Below, piece after piece: positions 16,465 to 24,087 of a stretch of 64,000 nucleotides of DNA; the stretch's first letter is position 1, and each line of letters starts with the position of its first letter. A program made the position numbers and the translations under genes. Source of the stretch: Teichococcus aestuarii (GTDB lineage: Bacteria > Pseudomonadota > Alphaproteobacteria > Acetobacterales > Acetobacteraceae). The notes below the pieces were generated by a model that did not search any database, was not told the DNA's origin, and was given only the letters and a program-made list of their open reading frames with translations. Location: NCBI RefSeq assembly GCF_003116135.1, contig NZ_PDOA01000019.1, positions 1 to 64,000 of the forward strand. Direction: 5' to 3'.

Positions 16465-16914
16465 ATGCCCGTGGATGATGTCGTGGAAAAAGGCGAGCGC
16501 GAGCACCGCCCCAGCCCCATCGACGTCCATGTCGGAACCCGTGTCCGGCTGCGCCGGACACTTCTGGGCATGAGTCAGGAAAAGCTGGGCGAGGCGCTCG
16601 GCCTGACCTTCCAGCAGGTTCAGAAATACGAGCGGGGCGTCAACCGCATCGGGGCCAGTCGCCTGTTCGACCTGGCCCGGGTGCTGGACGTGCCGATCGG
16701 CTTCTTCTTCGACGACATGCCGGATGCCATGGGTGGCAACGGCGCCCTGCGGGCACGGCTGGGCGGCTTCGCCGAGCACCAGGAAGGCTTCGAGGACGAC
16801 ACGCTGCACAAGCGGGAGACGCTGGAGCTGGTGCGCGCCTACTACCGCATCACCGAGCCTGCGGTCCGCAAGCGCGTCTTCGACCTGATCAAGAGCCTGG
16901 CGCCGACCGAGTAG
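16465..16914 (+). CDS. XRE-family helix-turn-helix regulator (PraR-like)
   Basis: A 149-residue DNA-binding protein. The HTH_3 domain (IDVHVGTRVRLRRTLLGMSQEKLGEALGLTFQQVQKYE, residues about 17-55) is nearly identical to the lnt-linked alphaproteobacterial family that includes PraR of Rhizobium, involved in quorum-sensing and biofilm control. The C-terminal half (YYRITEPAVRKRVFDLIKSL) is the usual dimerisation tail. ATG 16465 has GGAGGG about seven bases upstream; earlier in-frame starts lie in the leader. In relatives metK and trmB follow, but here a terminator and convergent acyltransferase follow instead, so synteny breaks at this point. Confidence 0.88.
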   Translation: MPVDDVVEKGEREHRPSPIDVHVGTRVRLRRTLLGMSQEKLGEALGLTFQQVQKYERGVNRIGASRLFDLARVLDVPIGFFFDDMPDAMGGNGALRARLGGFAEHQEGFEDDTLHKRETLELVRAYYRITEPAVRKRVFDLIKSLAPTE

Positions 16915-16929
16915 CGGCGGCAGGCCCGA

Positions 16930-16974
16930 ACAGAGAAAAGGCCGGGGAGCTCCGCTCCCCGGCCTTTTCTCTGT
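16930..16974. terminator. Strong bidirectional terminator
   Basis: A perfect 21-bp stem (16930-16950 with 16954-16974) has a 3-nt loop and an A-run on one arm, T-run on the other. It lies between the convergent XRE gene and the olsA-like acyltransferase and can serve both strands. Confidence 0.88.
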
Positions 16975-16992
16975 CAGGCGTCCTGGCGAGGA

Positions 16993-17901
16993 TCAGCGCG
17001 GATGCAGCGGCACCGGCGTGCGGTTCTGGCGCAGGTCGGCGGCTCCCTCGGCCACCGCCCGCTCCACCGCCTGGGTCAGGGCCTTGCGGTCGCGGAAGGC
17101 GCGCGGGTCGGCCGGCTGGTGCAGCAGCACCGTCACCCGCCCGCCCGGCTGCCGTGCCAGCCGCCAGAAATGGCTGCCCAGGTCCATATCGCCATACCAG
17201 GCGAAATGCGGTCGGTCCCGCCGGCAGGCCGGCAGCCCGCCCAGGCGGTCATAGACCACCGAGATCGGCTGCACCGCCGCCGCCGCGTCGGCCACGCCGA
17301 GGAAGGCGGAGCGGAAGGGCAGCACCCGCGCGCCATCGTTGCTGGTGCCCTCGGGGAACAGGATCAGGCTGTCGCCCTGCTGCAGGCGGCCGCGCATGGC
17401 GGTGGCCTCCTCCCCCGTGCGGCCGCGGCTGCGGCTGACGAAGACGGTGCGGCCAAGCCGCGCCACCGTGCGCACCACCGGCCAGTCCCCCACCTCCGCC
17501 TTGGAGACGAAGGCGGCTTCCAGCACGCCGCCCAGCACCAGAATGTCCAGCCAGGAGGAATGGTTGGACAGGAACAGGGTGGGCCGCGCCGCCGAGATCT
17601 CGCCCACCACCTGCACCCGCAGCCCGATCAGCCGGCAGAGCACGGAATGGTAGAAACGCGGGAAGGCCGCCTTGCCGCGTCCCGGCAGCGCCAGCAGCAG
17701 CGCCTGCACGGGGATGCAGAGCAGGGTCCACAGCAGGGCGGAGACGAGGCGCCGCACCGCCCGCAGGCGGCCGGCGACGGGCCGGGGCTCCTGCCCCAGC
17801 ACCTCGCCGAACTGCCCTGGCGCACGGCGCAGGGGCGGCGGCCGGTTCTTGCGCCGCCGGGTTTGCGGAAGGTCGTCGGGGATGCGGGCGATGGCCACCA
17901 T
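16993..17901 (-). CDS. 1-acylglycerol-phosphate/lyso-ornithine-lipid acyltransferase (PlsC family, OlsA-like)
   Basis: A 302-residue membrane-associated acyltransferase. The catalytic NHx4D is NHSSWLD. Block II/III follow as SRSRGRTGEEA and FPEGTSNDG, the standard PlsC pattern. A hydrophobic segment (residues about 55-75, VSALLWTLLCIPVQALLLAL) anchors it. Directly upstream on the same strand is an OlsB-type N-acyltransferase, the order found in olsBA operons, so O-acylation of lyso-ornithine lipid is the likely role. A general PlsC role in phosphatidic acid synthesis is the alternative. ATG 17901 is used; a TTG two codons upstream is also open. Confidence 0.8.
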   Translation of the reverse strand: MVAIARIPDDLPQTRRRKNRPPPLRRAPGQFGEVLGQEPRPVAGRLRAVRRLVSALLWTLLCIPVQALLLALPGRGKAAFPRFYHSVLCRLIGLRVQVVGEISAARPTLFLSNHSSWLDILVLGGVLEAAFVSKAEVGDWPVVRTVARLGRTVFVSRSRGRTGEEATAMRGRLQQGDSLILFPEGTSNDGARVLPFRSAFLGVADAAAAVQPISVVYDRLGGLPACRRDRPHFAWYGDMDLGSHFWRLARQPGGRVTVLLHQPADPRAFRDRKALTQAVERAVAEGAADLRQNRTPVPLHPR

Positions 17902-17984
17902 GGCCAAGCCGGATAGCGGAGCAGCAGCGGCAGGACAATGACCGCTTCATTTCGCGGCCATGACATCTGGCGCCGCCGCGGCGC

Positions 17985-18794
17985 CTATTCCTGCGCGCCG
18001 CGGTGCCGCTCGTAGTGGCGGGAATACTTCTCGGTGACGAGCTCCGTCTTCACCACCACGCAGACATCGGTGGTGTTGAACTGGGTGTCGATCACCGCGC
18101 CGTCGCCGACGAAGCCGCCGAGGCGCAGATAGCCCTTCACCAGCGGCGGCAGGTCGGCCAGGGCGGCGCGGGCGTCGATCTGCGCGGGGTCGAGCCGGTC
18201 CATCGGCACGAAGCGCTCCGGCACGGCGCGCGGGCGGATCTCGGCCGGCGCGAGGTGCTGGGCGTGCAGGTAGGAGAGCGGCAGGGCCAGCGCGTCGAGA
18301 TCGGTGCCGGGCAGGCTGGCGCAGCCGAACATCAGCGCGATCTGGTGGCGCGACACATAGGCGGCGATGCCGGACCACAGCAGCTGCATCGCCGCGCGGT
18401 TGCGGTAATGGGCATCGACGCAGGAGCGCCCCAGCTCCAGCACCTGGCCGGGCTGCGCCAGCAGCGGCCCGATGTCGTATTCCGAGGCGGAGTAGAAGCC
18501 CCCCACCTTCTCCGCCGCCGCGCGGCGGATCAGCCGGTAGGTGCCGACCACCGAGGCGGCGCCCTCGCCCAGATTGTGGTCGACCACCAGCAGGTGGTCG
18601 GCCACGGCGTCGAAGGCGTCGCGGTCGCGCGCCGTGGCGGCGGTCTCGGCGTCCGGATGGGCGCCCATCTCCTCGTAGAAGACGCGGTAGCGCAGCGCCT
18701 GCGCCGCGTCGACCTCCTCCTGCGCGGTGGCGACGCGGACACCGAGGTTGCCGCTGCGCAGCTCGCCGAAGCCGGCCCCGGACATCGCGGTCAT
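17985..18794 (-). CDS. olsB: OlsB-like ornithine N-acyltransferase (GNAT/hemolysin family)
   Basis: A 269-residue acyl-ACP-dependent N-acyltransferase of the OlsB family. It shows VATAQEEVDAAQALRYRVFYEEMGA near the start, DHLLVVDH, VVGTYRLIRR and ELGRSCVDAHYRNRAAMQLLW, all typical of OlsB/GNAT_acetyltransf_5. OlsB makes lyso-ornithine lipid from ornithine and 3-hydroxyacyl-ACP. The ATG overlaps the stop of the upstream fur gene (ATGA), and the PlsC-type gene follows after 83 bp. Together they would make phosphorus-free ornithine lipids. Coupling to a Fur-family gene is unusual. Confidence 0.87.
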   Translation of the reverse strand: MTAMSGAGFGELRSGNLGVRVATAQEEVDAAQALRYRVFYEEMGAHPDAETAATARDRDAFDAVADHLLVVDHNLGEGAASVVGTYRLIRRAAAEKVGGFYSASEYDIGPLLAQPGQVLELGRSCVDAHYRNRAAMQLLWSGIAAYVSRHQIALMFGCASLPGTDLDALALPLSYLHAQHLAPAEIRPRAVPERFVPMDRLDPAQIDARAALADLPPLVKGYLRLGGFVGDGAVIDTQFNTTDVCVVVKTELVTEKYSRHYERHRGAQE

Positions 18795-19303
18795 GCCTCG
18801 TCCCCCCCGCGCCGGCGGGTGGAGCGGCGGGGCGGCAGGGGAGTGCCCTCGGGGGCGCGGCGGGCGAACAGCTCCAGCCGGAAATCGACCAGGCGGAAGC
18901 CGAGCCGGGCGGCGATCCCCTGCGCCAGGGCATCGCACTCCGCGTCGGAGAACTCGATCACCTTGCCGGAATCGACGTCGATCAGATGGTGGTGGTGGCC
19001 ATGCTCGGTGGCCTCGTAGCGGGCGCGGCCGCCGCCGAAATCGTGCCGCTCCAGGATGCCCTTCTCCTCCAGCAGCCGGACGGTGCGGTAGACCGTGGCG
19101 ATGGAGACGCGGGAATCGAGGGCGAGGGCGCGGCGGTAGAGCTCCTCCACATCCGGGTGGTCCACCGCCTCGGAAAGCACGCGCGCGATCAGCCGGCGCT
19201 GCCCGGTCATCTTCAGGCCACGCTCGATGCACAGGCGCTCGATCCGCAGGGGGTCGGGCTGGCTCTCGGCGGCGTGGCGGGGCGTGTCGGTGCGCGTGTC
19301 CAT
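18791..19303 (-). CDS. fur: Fur-family metal-responsive regulator
   Basis: A 170-residue Fur/Mur/Irr-family repressor. The winged helix (CIERGLKMTGQRRLIARVLSEAVDHPDVEELY...SRVSIATVYRTVRLLEEKGIL) is followed by the metal-binding core ARYEATEHGHHHHLIDVDSGKVIEF. The CxxC structural zinc motifs of E. coli Fur are absent, as in many alphaproteobacterial Fur proteins. The run of four His could equally be read as Irr-like. ATG 19303 is chosen over an upstream start that would add an unconserved Gly/Pro-rich leader. Its stop overlaps olsB, so regulator and ornithine-lipid genes are likely co-transcribed. Confidence 0.88.
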   Translation of the reverse strand: MDTRTDTPRHAAESQPDPLRIERLCIERGLKMTGQRRLIARVLSEAVDHPDVEELYRRALALDSRVSIATVYRTVRLLEEKGILERHDFGGGRARYEATEHGHHHHLIDVDSGKVIEFSDAECDALAQGIAARLGFRLVDFRLELFARRAPEGTPLPPRRSTRRRGGDEA

Positions 19304-19539
19304 GGGAGTGGTCGGAAGCTCTCCTGTGCCGGCGGGACGCGGGACCTTCCCGCCGCCGGCCGGCACGCATTATGGCACGAGGGCCGGGTGCGCCATACGG
19401 GAATGGCGCCGCGCGCCCCGGCAGCCACGCCACTGGCTTGCCATTATCGGCCGCCCAAGGCAAGGCGGCCGCGTCGGTTCGTCGCCGGCGGCGCTCCGGC
19501 CACGGGGGCGGAGCGCGGCGCCGGGCCGCGACGAGGCCC

Positions 19540-19986
19540 TCAGGCGGAGGCCGCGACGCGCCGCTGCCGGGTGCCGCGCGGCTTGGTGCCGAGGCCGATC
19601 TTCTTCGCGAGCGACGAACGGTGGCGCGCATAGTTCGGGGCGACCATCGGATAGTCGGCCGGCAGCCCCCAGCGTTCACGATACTGTTCCGGGGTCATGT
19701 CATAGGCGGTCTTGAGATGCCGCTTCAGCATCTTCAACTTCTTGCCGTCTTCAAGGCACACCAGATAATCGTCGGTGACCGACTTCTTGACGGCGACGGC
19801 GGGCTGCGGGCGTTCCACAGGCGCGGCCGTGACAATCGGCGCCGTACCAAGACCAGACAAAGTCCGGTGAACCTGCTCGATCAGGTTCGGCACGTCCGAC
19901 AATGGAACCGAGTTGTTTGAGACATGTGCGGCGACAATCTGCGCTGTCAGCCCCAGCAGTTCACGTCCGCCCTGTTCTTCCGACAT
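19540..19986 (-). CDS. Ros/MucR-family zinc-finger regulator
   Basis: A 148-residue alphaproteobacterial regulator. The N-terminal half (LLGLTAQIVAAHVSNNSVPLSDVPNLIEQVH) is the oligomerisation region. The zinc-finger region is VCLEDGKKLKMLKRHLKTAYDMTPEQYRERWGLP. Ros/MucR proteins control exopolysaccharide, motility and cell-cycle genes by binding AT-rich DNA. The C...D...H part of the finger is present, but the last ligand His (normally RHL-x-T-H) is Ala here, a variation known among Ros homologues that use other ligands. ATG 19986 is the sensible start. The AT-rich intergenic DNA upstream is a natural autoregulatory target. Confidence 0.9.
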   Translation of the reverse strand: MSEEQGGRELLGLTAQIVAAHVSNNSVPLSDVPNLIEQVHRTLSGLGTAPIVTAAPVERPQPAVAVKKSVTDDYLVCLEDGKKLKMLKRHLKTAYDMTPEQYRERWGLPADYPMVAPNYARHRSSLAKKIGLGTKPRGTRQRRVAASA

Positions 19987-20008
19987 TCCCACGCCTCGCG
20001 AAAAATTC

Positions 20009-20082
20009 CTGTTGCAGTCTGGACGCATCTTACGACCTTGACTTTGCCGAACATATAGCTGCGCATCAAGCTTCTGCAACAG
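20009..20082. promoter_or_regulatory. Inverted repeat in the AT-rich mucR/tusA intergenic region
   Basis: CTGTTGCAG (20009-20017) and CTGCAACAG (20074-20082) are perfect 9-bp inverted arms 56 bp apart, flanking the AT-rich gap between the divergent mucR and tusA-like genes. They are candidate operators for looping or for MucR-type oligomers. No clean promoter pair was found. Confidence 0.35.
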
Positions 20083-20099
20083 CAATCGGAGTTAAAATC

Positions 20100-20378
20100 G
20101 TGATTGATCAATCCTCCCAAAAAATTACTGTGCCGCAAGAAGAACTTTTTGACCAATCTCTTGATATCACAACCGAGACTTGCCCGATGACATTCGTCCG
20201 CACGCGGCTGGCCCTGGATCGGCTGCCGGCGGGTGGAATTCTGCTGGTTCGGTTGCGGGGAGAAGAGCCGCTTCGCAATGTTCCGCGCACCGCCATCGAG
20301 CAGGGGCACGAGGTTCTCGACGAAAGCGCGGCAGAAGATGGCAGCGTGCTGCTCAGGATCCGCAAAGGCGGCGGCTGA
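20100..20378 (+). CDS. TusA-family sulfurtransferase-like protein
   Basis: A 92-residue SirA/TusA/YedF-fold protein. The core LDITTETCPMTFVRTRLALDRLPAG has the conserved Cys-Pro motif, with the persulfide-carrying Cys. LLVRLRGEEPLRNVPRTAIEQGHEVL and a final beta strand follow. GTG 20100 is preferred because GGAG sits eight bases upstream and the length is right; GTG 20130 is an alternative. It could shuttle sulfur for tRNA or cofactor thiolation, but no partner gene is adjacent. Its first 25 codons are AT-rich unlike the rest. It is divergent from mucR and its 3' end overlaps the convergent rimI by 26 nt. Confidence 0.82.
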   Translation: MIDQSSQKITVPQEELFDQSLDITTETCPMTFVRTRLALDRLPAGGILLVRLRGEEPLRNVPRTAIEQGHEVLDESAAEDGSVLLRIRKGGG

Positions 20379-20802
20379 GCACCAGCGCGTCGCTGCCATC
20401 CGCGTAGTAGCGCCGGCGCCGGCCGCTCCCGGTGAAGCCCGCCGCCGCGTAGAGCGCGCGCGCGGCCGTGTTGGCCTCCGAGACCTCCAGGAACATCGTG
20501 GCCGCGCCAGCGGCCAGGGCGCGGCCCAGCGCGGCCGCCAGCAGCGTGCCGCCCACACCCTGCCGCCGTGCCGGCGGCGCCACCGCCAGGGTGAGGATCT
20601 CCGCCTCGTCCGCCGCCACGCGGGCCATCACGAAGCCCTTCTCCGGCACCAGCAGGGCGTAGGCCCCCGGCATCTCCAGCAGCAGCCGCAGCGCGTCGTC
20701 GCCCCAGCGCTCCCCGGGCGGGAAGGCCTGGGCGTGCAGCGCCGCCAGCGCCGGCGAATCCGCCGCGCCCGCGGACCGCGGTCCGGCCTCCCGCTCAGGC
20801 AC
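20353..20802 (-). CDS. rimI: RimI-type ribosomal-protein N-acetyltransferase
   Basis: A 149-residue GNAT acetyltransferase. The acetyl-CoA-binding motif VAPPARRQGVGGTLLAAAL, the preceding strand EAEILTLAV and the end motif EANTAARALYAAAGFTGSGRRRRYY are classic RimI, which acetylates the N-terminus of ribosomal protein S18. The GTG at 20802 overlaps the tsaB stop (GTGCCTGA) and gives the family length; an ATG at 20832 is the alternative. It follows tsaB directly, the standard tsaB-rimI arrangement. Confidence 0.9.
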   Translation of the reverse strand: MPEREAGPRSAGAADSPALAALHAQAFPPGERWGDDALRLLLEMPGAYALLVPEKGFVMARVAADEAEILTLAVAPPARRQGVGGTLLAAALGRALAAGAATMFLEVSEANTAARALYAAAGFTGSGRRRRYYADGSDALVLSRRLCGS

Positions 20803-21460
20803 CGGGCAGGCGCACCGCGGGAGGCTCGACATAGAGCGGCAGCGCGGCGCGTGGCGGCAGCCGCCCGGCAAGCCGCAGCGCCGCCACCGCGGCCACGGCG
20901 CCGGCTTCCGGCAGCAGGCTCCCGGTCAGCCGGGCCGCGATGCCGCGCGCCGCCAGCGCCTCCGCCACGGCGCCGGCCATGTCGCCCACCAGCGCCACCG
21001 GGCCGGCGGGGTCGGGCAGCTCCTCCGGCGCCAGGGATTGCGGCGGGGCGGCGGCGGCATCCTCGCCGGGGGCGAAGCGCTCCAGCAGCACACGGCCTCG
21101 CCGGGTGTCGATCACCGACCAGACGGCCACCCCATCCCGCAGCGCCGGCGGCAGGGCCGCCCGCAGCGCCTCGCCGGTGGTGACGCCGATGGCCGGGCAG
21201 CCGGCCGCCAGCGCCACGCCCTGCGCCAGCGCCAGCGCGGCCCGCAGCCCGGTGAAGCCGCCTGGGCCGATTACCGCCGCCACCGCGTCCAGCTCGGTCG
21301 CGGCGAGGCCCGCCTCGGCCAGCACGCGCGCCACCATCGGCGGCAGCGCCACCGCCTGGCCACGCGCACCCTCCGCCAGGGCCGAGGCACGCACCGCGCC
21401 ATCCACCCACACCGCCGCCGAGGCCCGCGCCAGCGCGCCATCCATCGCCAGAATCCGCAT
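20795..21460 (-). CDS. tsaB: tRNA threonylcarbamoyladenosine biosynthesis protein TsaB
   Basis: TsaB is the non-catalytic scaffold that pairs with TsaD and TsaE to make t6A37 in tRNA. The 221-residue protein starts MRILAMDGALARASAAVW (ASKHA nucleotide-binding strand) and has VIGPGGFTGLRAALALAQGVALA, the signature of the family. ATG 21460 is the usual start; ATG 21472 would add four residues. The gene precedes rimI with overlap. A copy of the two-hairpin repeat lies 67 bp upstream. Confidence 0.92.
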   Translation of the reverse strand: MRILAMDGALARASAAVWVDGAVRASALAEGARGQAVALPPMVARVLAEAGLAATELDAVAAVIGPGGFTGLRAALALAQGVALAAGCPAIGVTTGEALRAALPPALRDGVAVWSVIDTRRGRVLLERFAPGEDAAAAPPQSLAPEELPDPAGPVALVGDMAGAVAEALAARGIAARLTGSLLPEAGAVAAVAALRLAGRLPPRAALPLYVEPPAVRLPGA

Positions 21461-21526
21461 GGTGGGTTCCATAGGGCAGGCGAGGCCTGGAAGGAATGCG
21501 CGCGGTGCGGGGAAGGAAGTAAAGGC

Positions 21527-21595
21527 AGGGAGAATGAATTCCCCCTGGCCCCCTTCTTTTTTCGGTCTGCTTACGGGTGCGCCTGCGGCGACACC
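21527..21595 (+). repeat. Two-hairpin dispersed element, copy B
   Basis: It has the same layout as the copy at 9278-9347. The first hairpin (21527-21546) lies around GAATGAATTC with one mismatch, followed by CCCCCTTCTTTTTTCGG. The second hairpin (21576-21595) is identical to copy A over 20 bp. It lies between divergent tsaB and the dipeptidase gene. Confidence 0.75.
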
Positions 21596-21622
21596 GGGCG
21601 GGCGGGGTGACAGAATACGGCC

Positions 21623-22171
21623 ATGCTCCTGCCCGTAAACGAAGCCGACGGCTTCCTGCTCGATCTCCGCTACGCCACGCCGGACAACCTGACCGGGCGG
21701 CCGATCTACCGGCGGCCCGTGGCGCTGCTGCTGCCGCTGGCGCGGGAGCGGCTGTTCCGCGCGCGCGACCAGGCGGCGCGGCTGGGGCTGAAGCTCCGCG
21801 TGTTCGACGCCTTCCGGCCGCTGGAGGCGCAATGGGCGCTGTGGCACGCGGTGGAGGACAAGCGCTTCGTCTCCGACCCGCGCGCCGGCGGCGTGCATCC
21901 GCGGGGCGCCGCGGTGGACCTCACCCTGGCCGATGCCGCCAGCGGCGCCTCCCTGCCCATGGGCACCGGATTCGATGCCGTGGAGGCCGAATCGGCGCAC
22001 GGCCATCCCGGCGTGCCGGTGGAGGACCAGCGCAACCGCGCCCTGCTGCTGGGGCTGATGACCGCCGCCGGGTGGGACCATTACGGGCTGGAATGGTGGC
22101 ACTACCAGCTGCCGGAGGCGCGCGCCTTCCCGCCGCTCAGCGCCACCGCGGTGCCGGGCGGGCCGATGTGA
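21623..22171 (+). CDS. D-alanyl-D-alanine dipeptidase (VanX/DdpX family)
   Basis: A 182-residue zinc dipeptidase that cleaves D-Ala-D-Ala, used in peptidoglycan recycling or to salvage D-Ala. Zinc ligands and the catalytic acid are visible: GGVHPRGAAVDLTL (SxHxxGxAxD-type) and GLEWWHYQ (E-x-x-H). The preceding LRVFDAFRPLEAQ holds the conserved Arg. No signal peptide is seen, so it is cytoplasmic like DdpX. There are no van resistance genes nearby, so a metabolic role is likelier than vancomycin resistance. It is followed 44 bp later by lolA. Confidence 0.88.
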   Translation: MLLPVNEADGFLLDLRYATPDNLTGRPIYRRPVALLLPLARERLFRARDQAARLGLKLRVFDAFRPLEAQWALWHAVEDKRFVSDPRAGGVHPRGAAVDLTLADAASGASLPMGTGFDAVEAESAHGHPGVPVEDQRNRALLLGLMTAAGWDHYGLEWWHYQLPEARAFPPLSATAVPGGPM

Positions 22172-22215
22172 GCGGGGGTCTTCTCCCGCGCGCGGCGGCG
22201 CGCCAAGTAGGGGGC

Positions 22216-22860
22216 ATGGACCGCCGCACGCTGCTCGCCGCCACCCTCGCCCTGCCCCTCCTGCCGCGCCCCTTCCTGGCGGCGCCGGCCGCCGCCCAGG
22301 CGGTGCCGGCCAACCAGGCCGCCGCCGTCCTGGCGCGGGTCGAGGCCTACATGAACGGCCTCACCACGCTCCGCGCCCGCTTCCTGCAGATCGCGCACCA
22401 GGGCGGCTCGGCCGAGGGCACCGCCTACATCGCCCGCCCCGGCCGTATGCGCTTCGACTACGACCCGCCGGAGCCGCTGCTGCTCATCGCCTCCGACGGC
22501 CAGTTCCTCTACTACGACCGGGAACTGAAGCAGCCGAGCATCGTGCCGGTCTCCTCCACCCCGCTGGGCTTCCTGCTGAGGCCGCAGCTGCGCTTCGGCG
22601 GCGACATCGAGGTGCTGGGGGTGGAGCGCGGCAACGGCTTCGTCGGCGTCACGCTGCGGCGGCGGGACAACCCGGCCGAGGGGCGCCTGACCCTGGTTCT
22701 GGCCGAGGACCCGATGGAGCTGCGCCAGTGGCTGGTGGTCGATGGCCAGGGCCGCCAGACGCGGGTGACGCTGAGCCAGATCGAGACCGGCGTGAACCTG
22801 CCCCGCCGCCTCTTCACCTTCAACGATCCGACCTTCTTCGAGAGCGAGGGCCGACGCTGA
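22216..22860 (+). CDS. lolA: LolA-family outer-membrane lipoprotein carrier
   Basis: A periplasmic chaperone of 214 residues that carries lipoproteins from LolCDE to the outer membrane. A Tat/Sec-like signal (MDRRTLLAATLALPLLPRPFLAAPAAAQA) leads the mature part. The LolA core shows LRARFLQIAHQGGSAEGTAYIARPGRMRFDYDPPEP and DGQFLYYDRELKQ. Weak sequence conservation is normal for the family. ATG 22216 lies close behind the dipeptidase gene (44 bp), so co-transcription is possible. Confidence 0.9.
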   Translation: MDRRTLLAATLALPLLPRPFLAAPAAAQAVPANQAAAVLARVEAYMNGLTTLRARFLQIAHQGGSAEGTAYIARPGRMRFDYDPPEPLLLIASDGQFLYYDRELKQPSIVPVSSTPLGFLLRPQLRFGGDIEVLGVERGNGFVGVTLRRRDNPAEGRLTLVLAEDPMELRQWLVVDGQGRQTRVTLSQIETGVNLPRRLFTFNDPTFFESEGRR

Positions 22861-22932
22861 GGCAGGGCTGACGCCACCGTTATGCACGATTAATGCCTTG
22901 ATCGCGCCGCCTTGCGGCGCAACCTTTGCCTC

Positions 22933-23739
22933 ATGCGCCCTTTGATCGGCATCCCCTGCTGCATGAAGGCCTTCGGCGCCTTCGCCATGCCCAACCACGC
23001 CGTGTCCGACCATTACATCAAGGTCGTAATGGGCCCGGTCGGCGGCACGCCGATCCTGGTGCCGGCCGCGGGCGACACGGTGGTGCAGGACATCCTGCCG
23101 CGCCTGGACGGGCTGCTGCTCACCGGCAGCCGCTCCAACGTGGCGCCCGGCCTCTACGCCGGCCCGCCGCACCTGGAAGGCACGCCGGAGGATCCGGCAC
23201 GGGATTCCACCACCCTGCCGCTGATCCGCGCGGCGCTGGAGGCGGGGCTGCCCCTCTTCGCCATCTGCCGCGGCTTCCAGGAGCTGAACGTGGCGCTGGG
23301 CGGCACGCTGGACCAGCGGGTGCAGGACCTGCCGGGCCGGCTGGACCACTCCACCCCGGTCGACCAGGTGCTGCCAAGGGTGCGCACGGGCAAGGCGCAC
23401 AATGTGCGCGTGCTGGAAGGCGGGATGCTGGCGCGGGTCTGGCAGGGGCTGGACTGGTCGCCGGAGGGCGTGCCGGTGAACTCGCTGCACAACCAGGCGG
23501 TGTCCCGGGCCGCCCCCCGGCTGTTGCCGGAGGCCTGGGCGCCGGATGGCACCATCGAGGGTGGCCGCGTGGAAGGCGCCCGGGGCTTCGCCCTCGGCGT
23601 GCAGTGGCACCCGGAATATGACTGGGCGGAGGATATCCTCTCCCGCCGCCTGTTCGAGGCCTTCGGGACAGCCGCGACGCGCTGGGCCCTGGAACGGGTT
23701 GGCAACGCCGCCTCCGCGGCGGCGCTTGCGGCGGAATAG
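22933..23739 (+). CDS. PuuD-like gamma-glutamyl-gamma-aminobutyrate hydrolase (class I glutamine amidotransferase)
   Basis: A 268-residue class I amidotransferase-like hydrolase. The nucleophile elbow is FAICRGFQELNVALGG and the His-Glu pair is in GVQWHPEY, completing the Cys-His-Glu triad. The N-terminus RPLIGIPCCMKAF fits the peptidase C26 family. PuuD frees GABA from gamma-glutamyl-GABA in putrescine degradation, but no puu genes are nearby, so the true substrate is unknown. ATG 22933 begins the conserved core; an upstream start would add seven residues. Confidence 0.85.
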   Translation: MRPLIGIPCCMKAFGAFAMPNHAVSDHYIKVVMGPVGGTPILVPAAGDTVVQDILPRLDGLLLTGSRSNVAPGLYAGPPHLEGTPEDPARDSTTLPLIRAALEAGLPLFAICRGFQELNVALGGTLDQRVQDLPGRLDHSTPVDQVLPRVRTGKAHNVRVLEGGMLARVWQGLDWSPEGVPVNSLHNQAVSRAAPRLLPEAWAPDGTIEGGRVEGARGFALGVQWHPEYDWAEDILSRRLFEAFGTAATRWALERVGNAASAAALAAE

Positions 23740-23809
23740 CCACAGGCCGAATCGAAGTTTTCGCGTCAAACGTTTTTGAGTTGCGGCAAAAAACCCTTAT
23801 CTTCCCGTC

Positions 23810-23922
23810 GGGAGGTGCCATTTTGGCACTGGTTGGCCGGCTCCCCTCCGGCTCACCCGACCATTCCCCCAAGGAATGATACCCCCCAAAGGCGCCCGGT
23901 CCCCCCCGACCGGGCGCCACCT
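23810..23922 (+). ncRNA. Candidate terminator-ended small RNA (about 110 nt)
   Basis: Upstream, TTGAGT (23776-23781) and TATCTT (23798-23803) form a promoter-like pair with 16-bp spacing. From about 23810 the transcript would contain a small hairpin (GTGCCATTTTGGCAC), C-rich single-stranded loops (CCCCTCC, ATTCCCCC) that could pair with ribosome binding sites, and end at the 11-bp stem. No long ORF fills it. The alternative is that it is simply the 3' tail and terminator of the PuuD-like mRNA. Confidence 0.4.
23891..23922 (+). terminator. Intrinsic terminator
   Basis: A perfect 11-bp GC stem (23891-23901 with 23908-23918) with a 6-C loop is followed by a short T-run (CTTTT). It is the best single-strand terminator in this part of the window. 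Confidence 0.8.
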
Positions 23923-24087
23923 TTTCCGTCATCCTGCCTTCGCGCCCGGGGCGCTGGCCCCGACAGCCTGCCGAAGCACGATATCGCCTGAAAACAGCGC
24001 GTTGGCGGCGTGGTGAAGACAGGGGTGGACGGCAGGAGAGACGGAAGCGCCCTAGCCCTGCCCCGCCATCCAGATTATCGAGCGCGC

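Larger units (their letters stand above)
23740..24087. other. 348-bp intergenic region with a candidate small RNA
   Basis: The space between the PuuD-like gene and xthA contains a promoter-like pair, a structured stretch and a strong terminator (23891-23922), described separately. From 23923 to 24087 I see only the xthA upstream region, with no gene. Confidence 0.5.

Noticed and set aside
21623-22171. Vancomycin-resistance vanX
   Set aside because: No vanH or vanA-type ligase or VanRS is nearby; the cytoplasmic DdpX-type housekeeping role is more likely.
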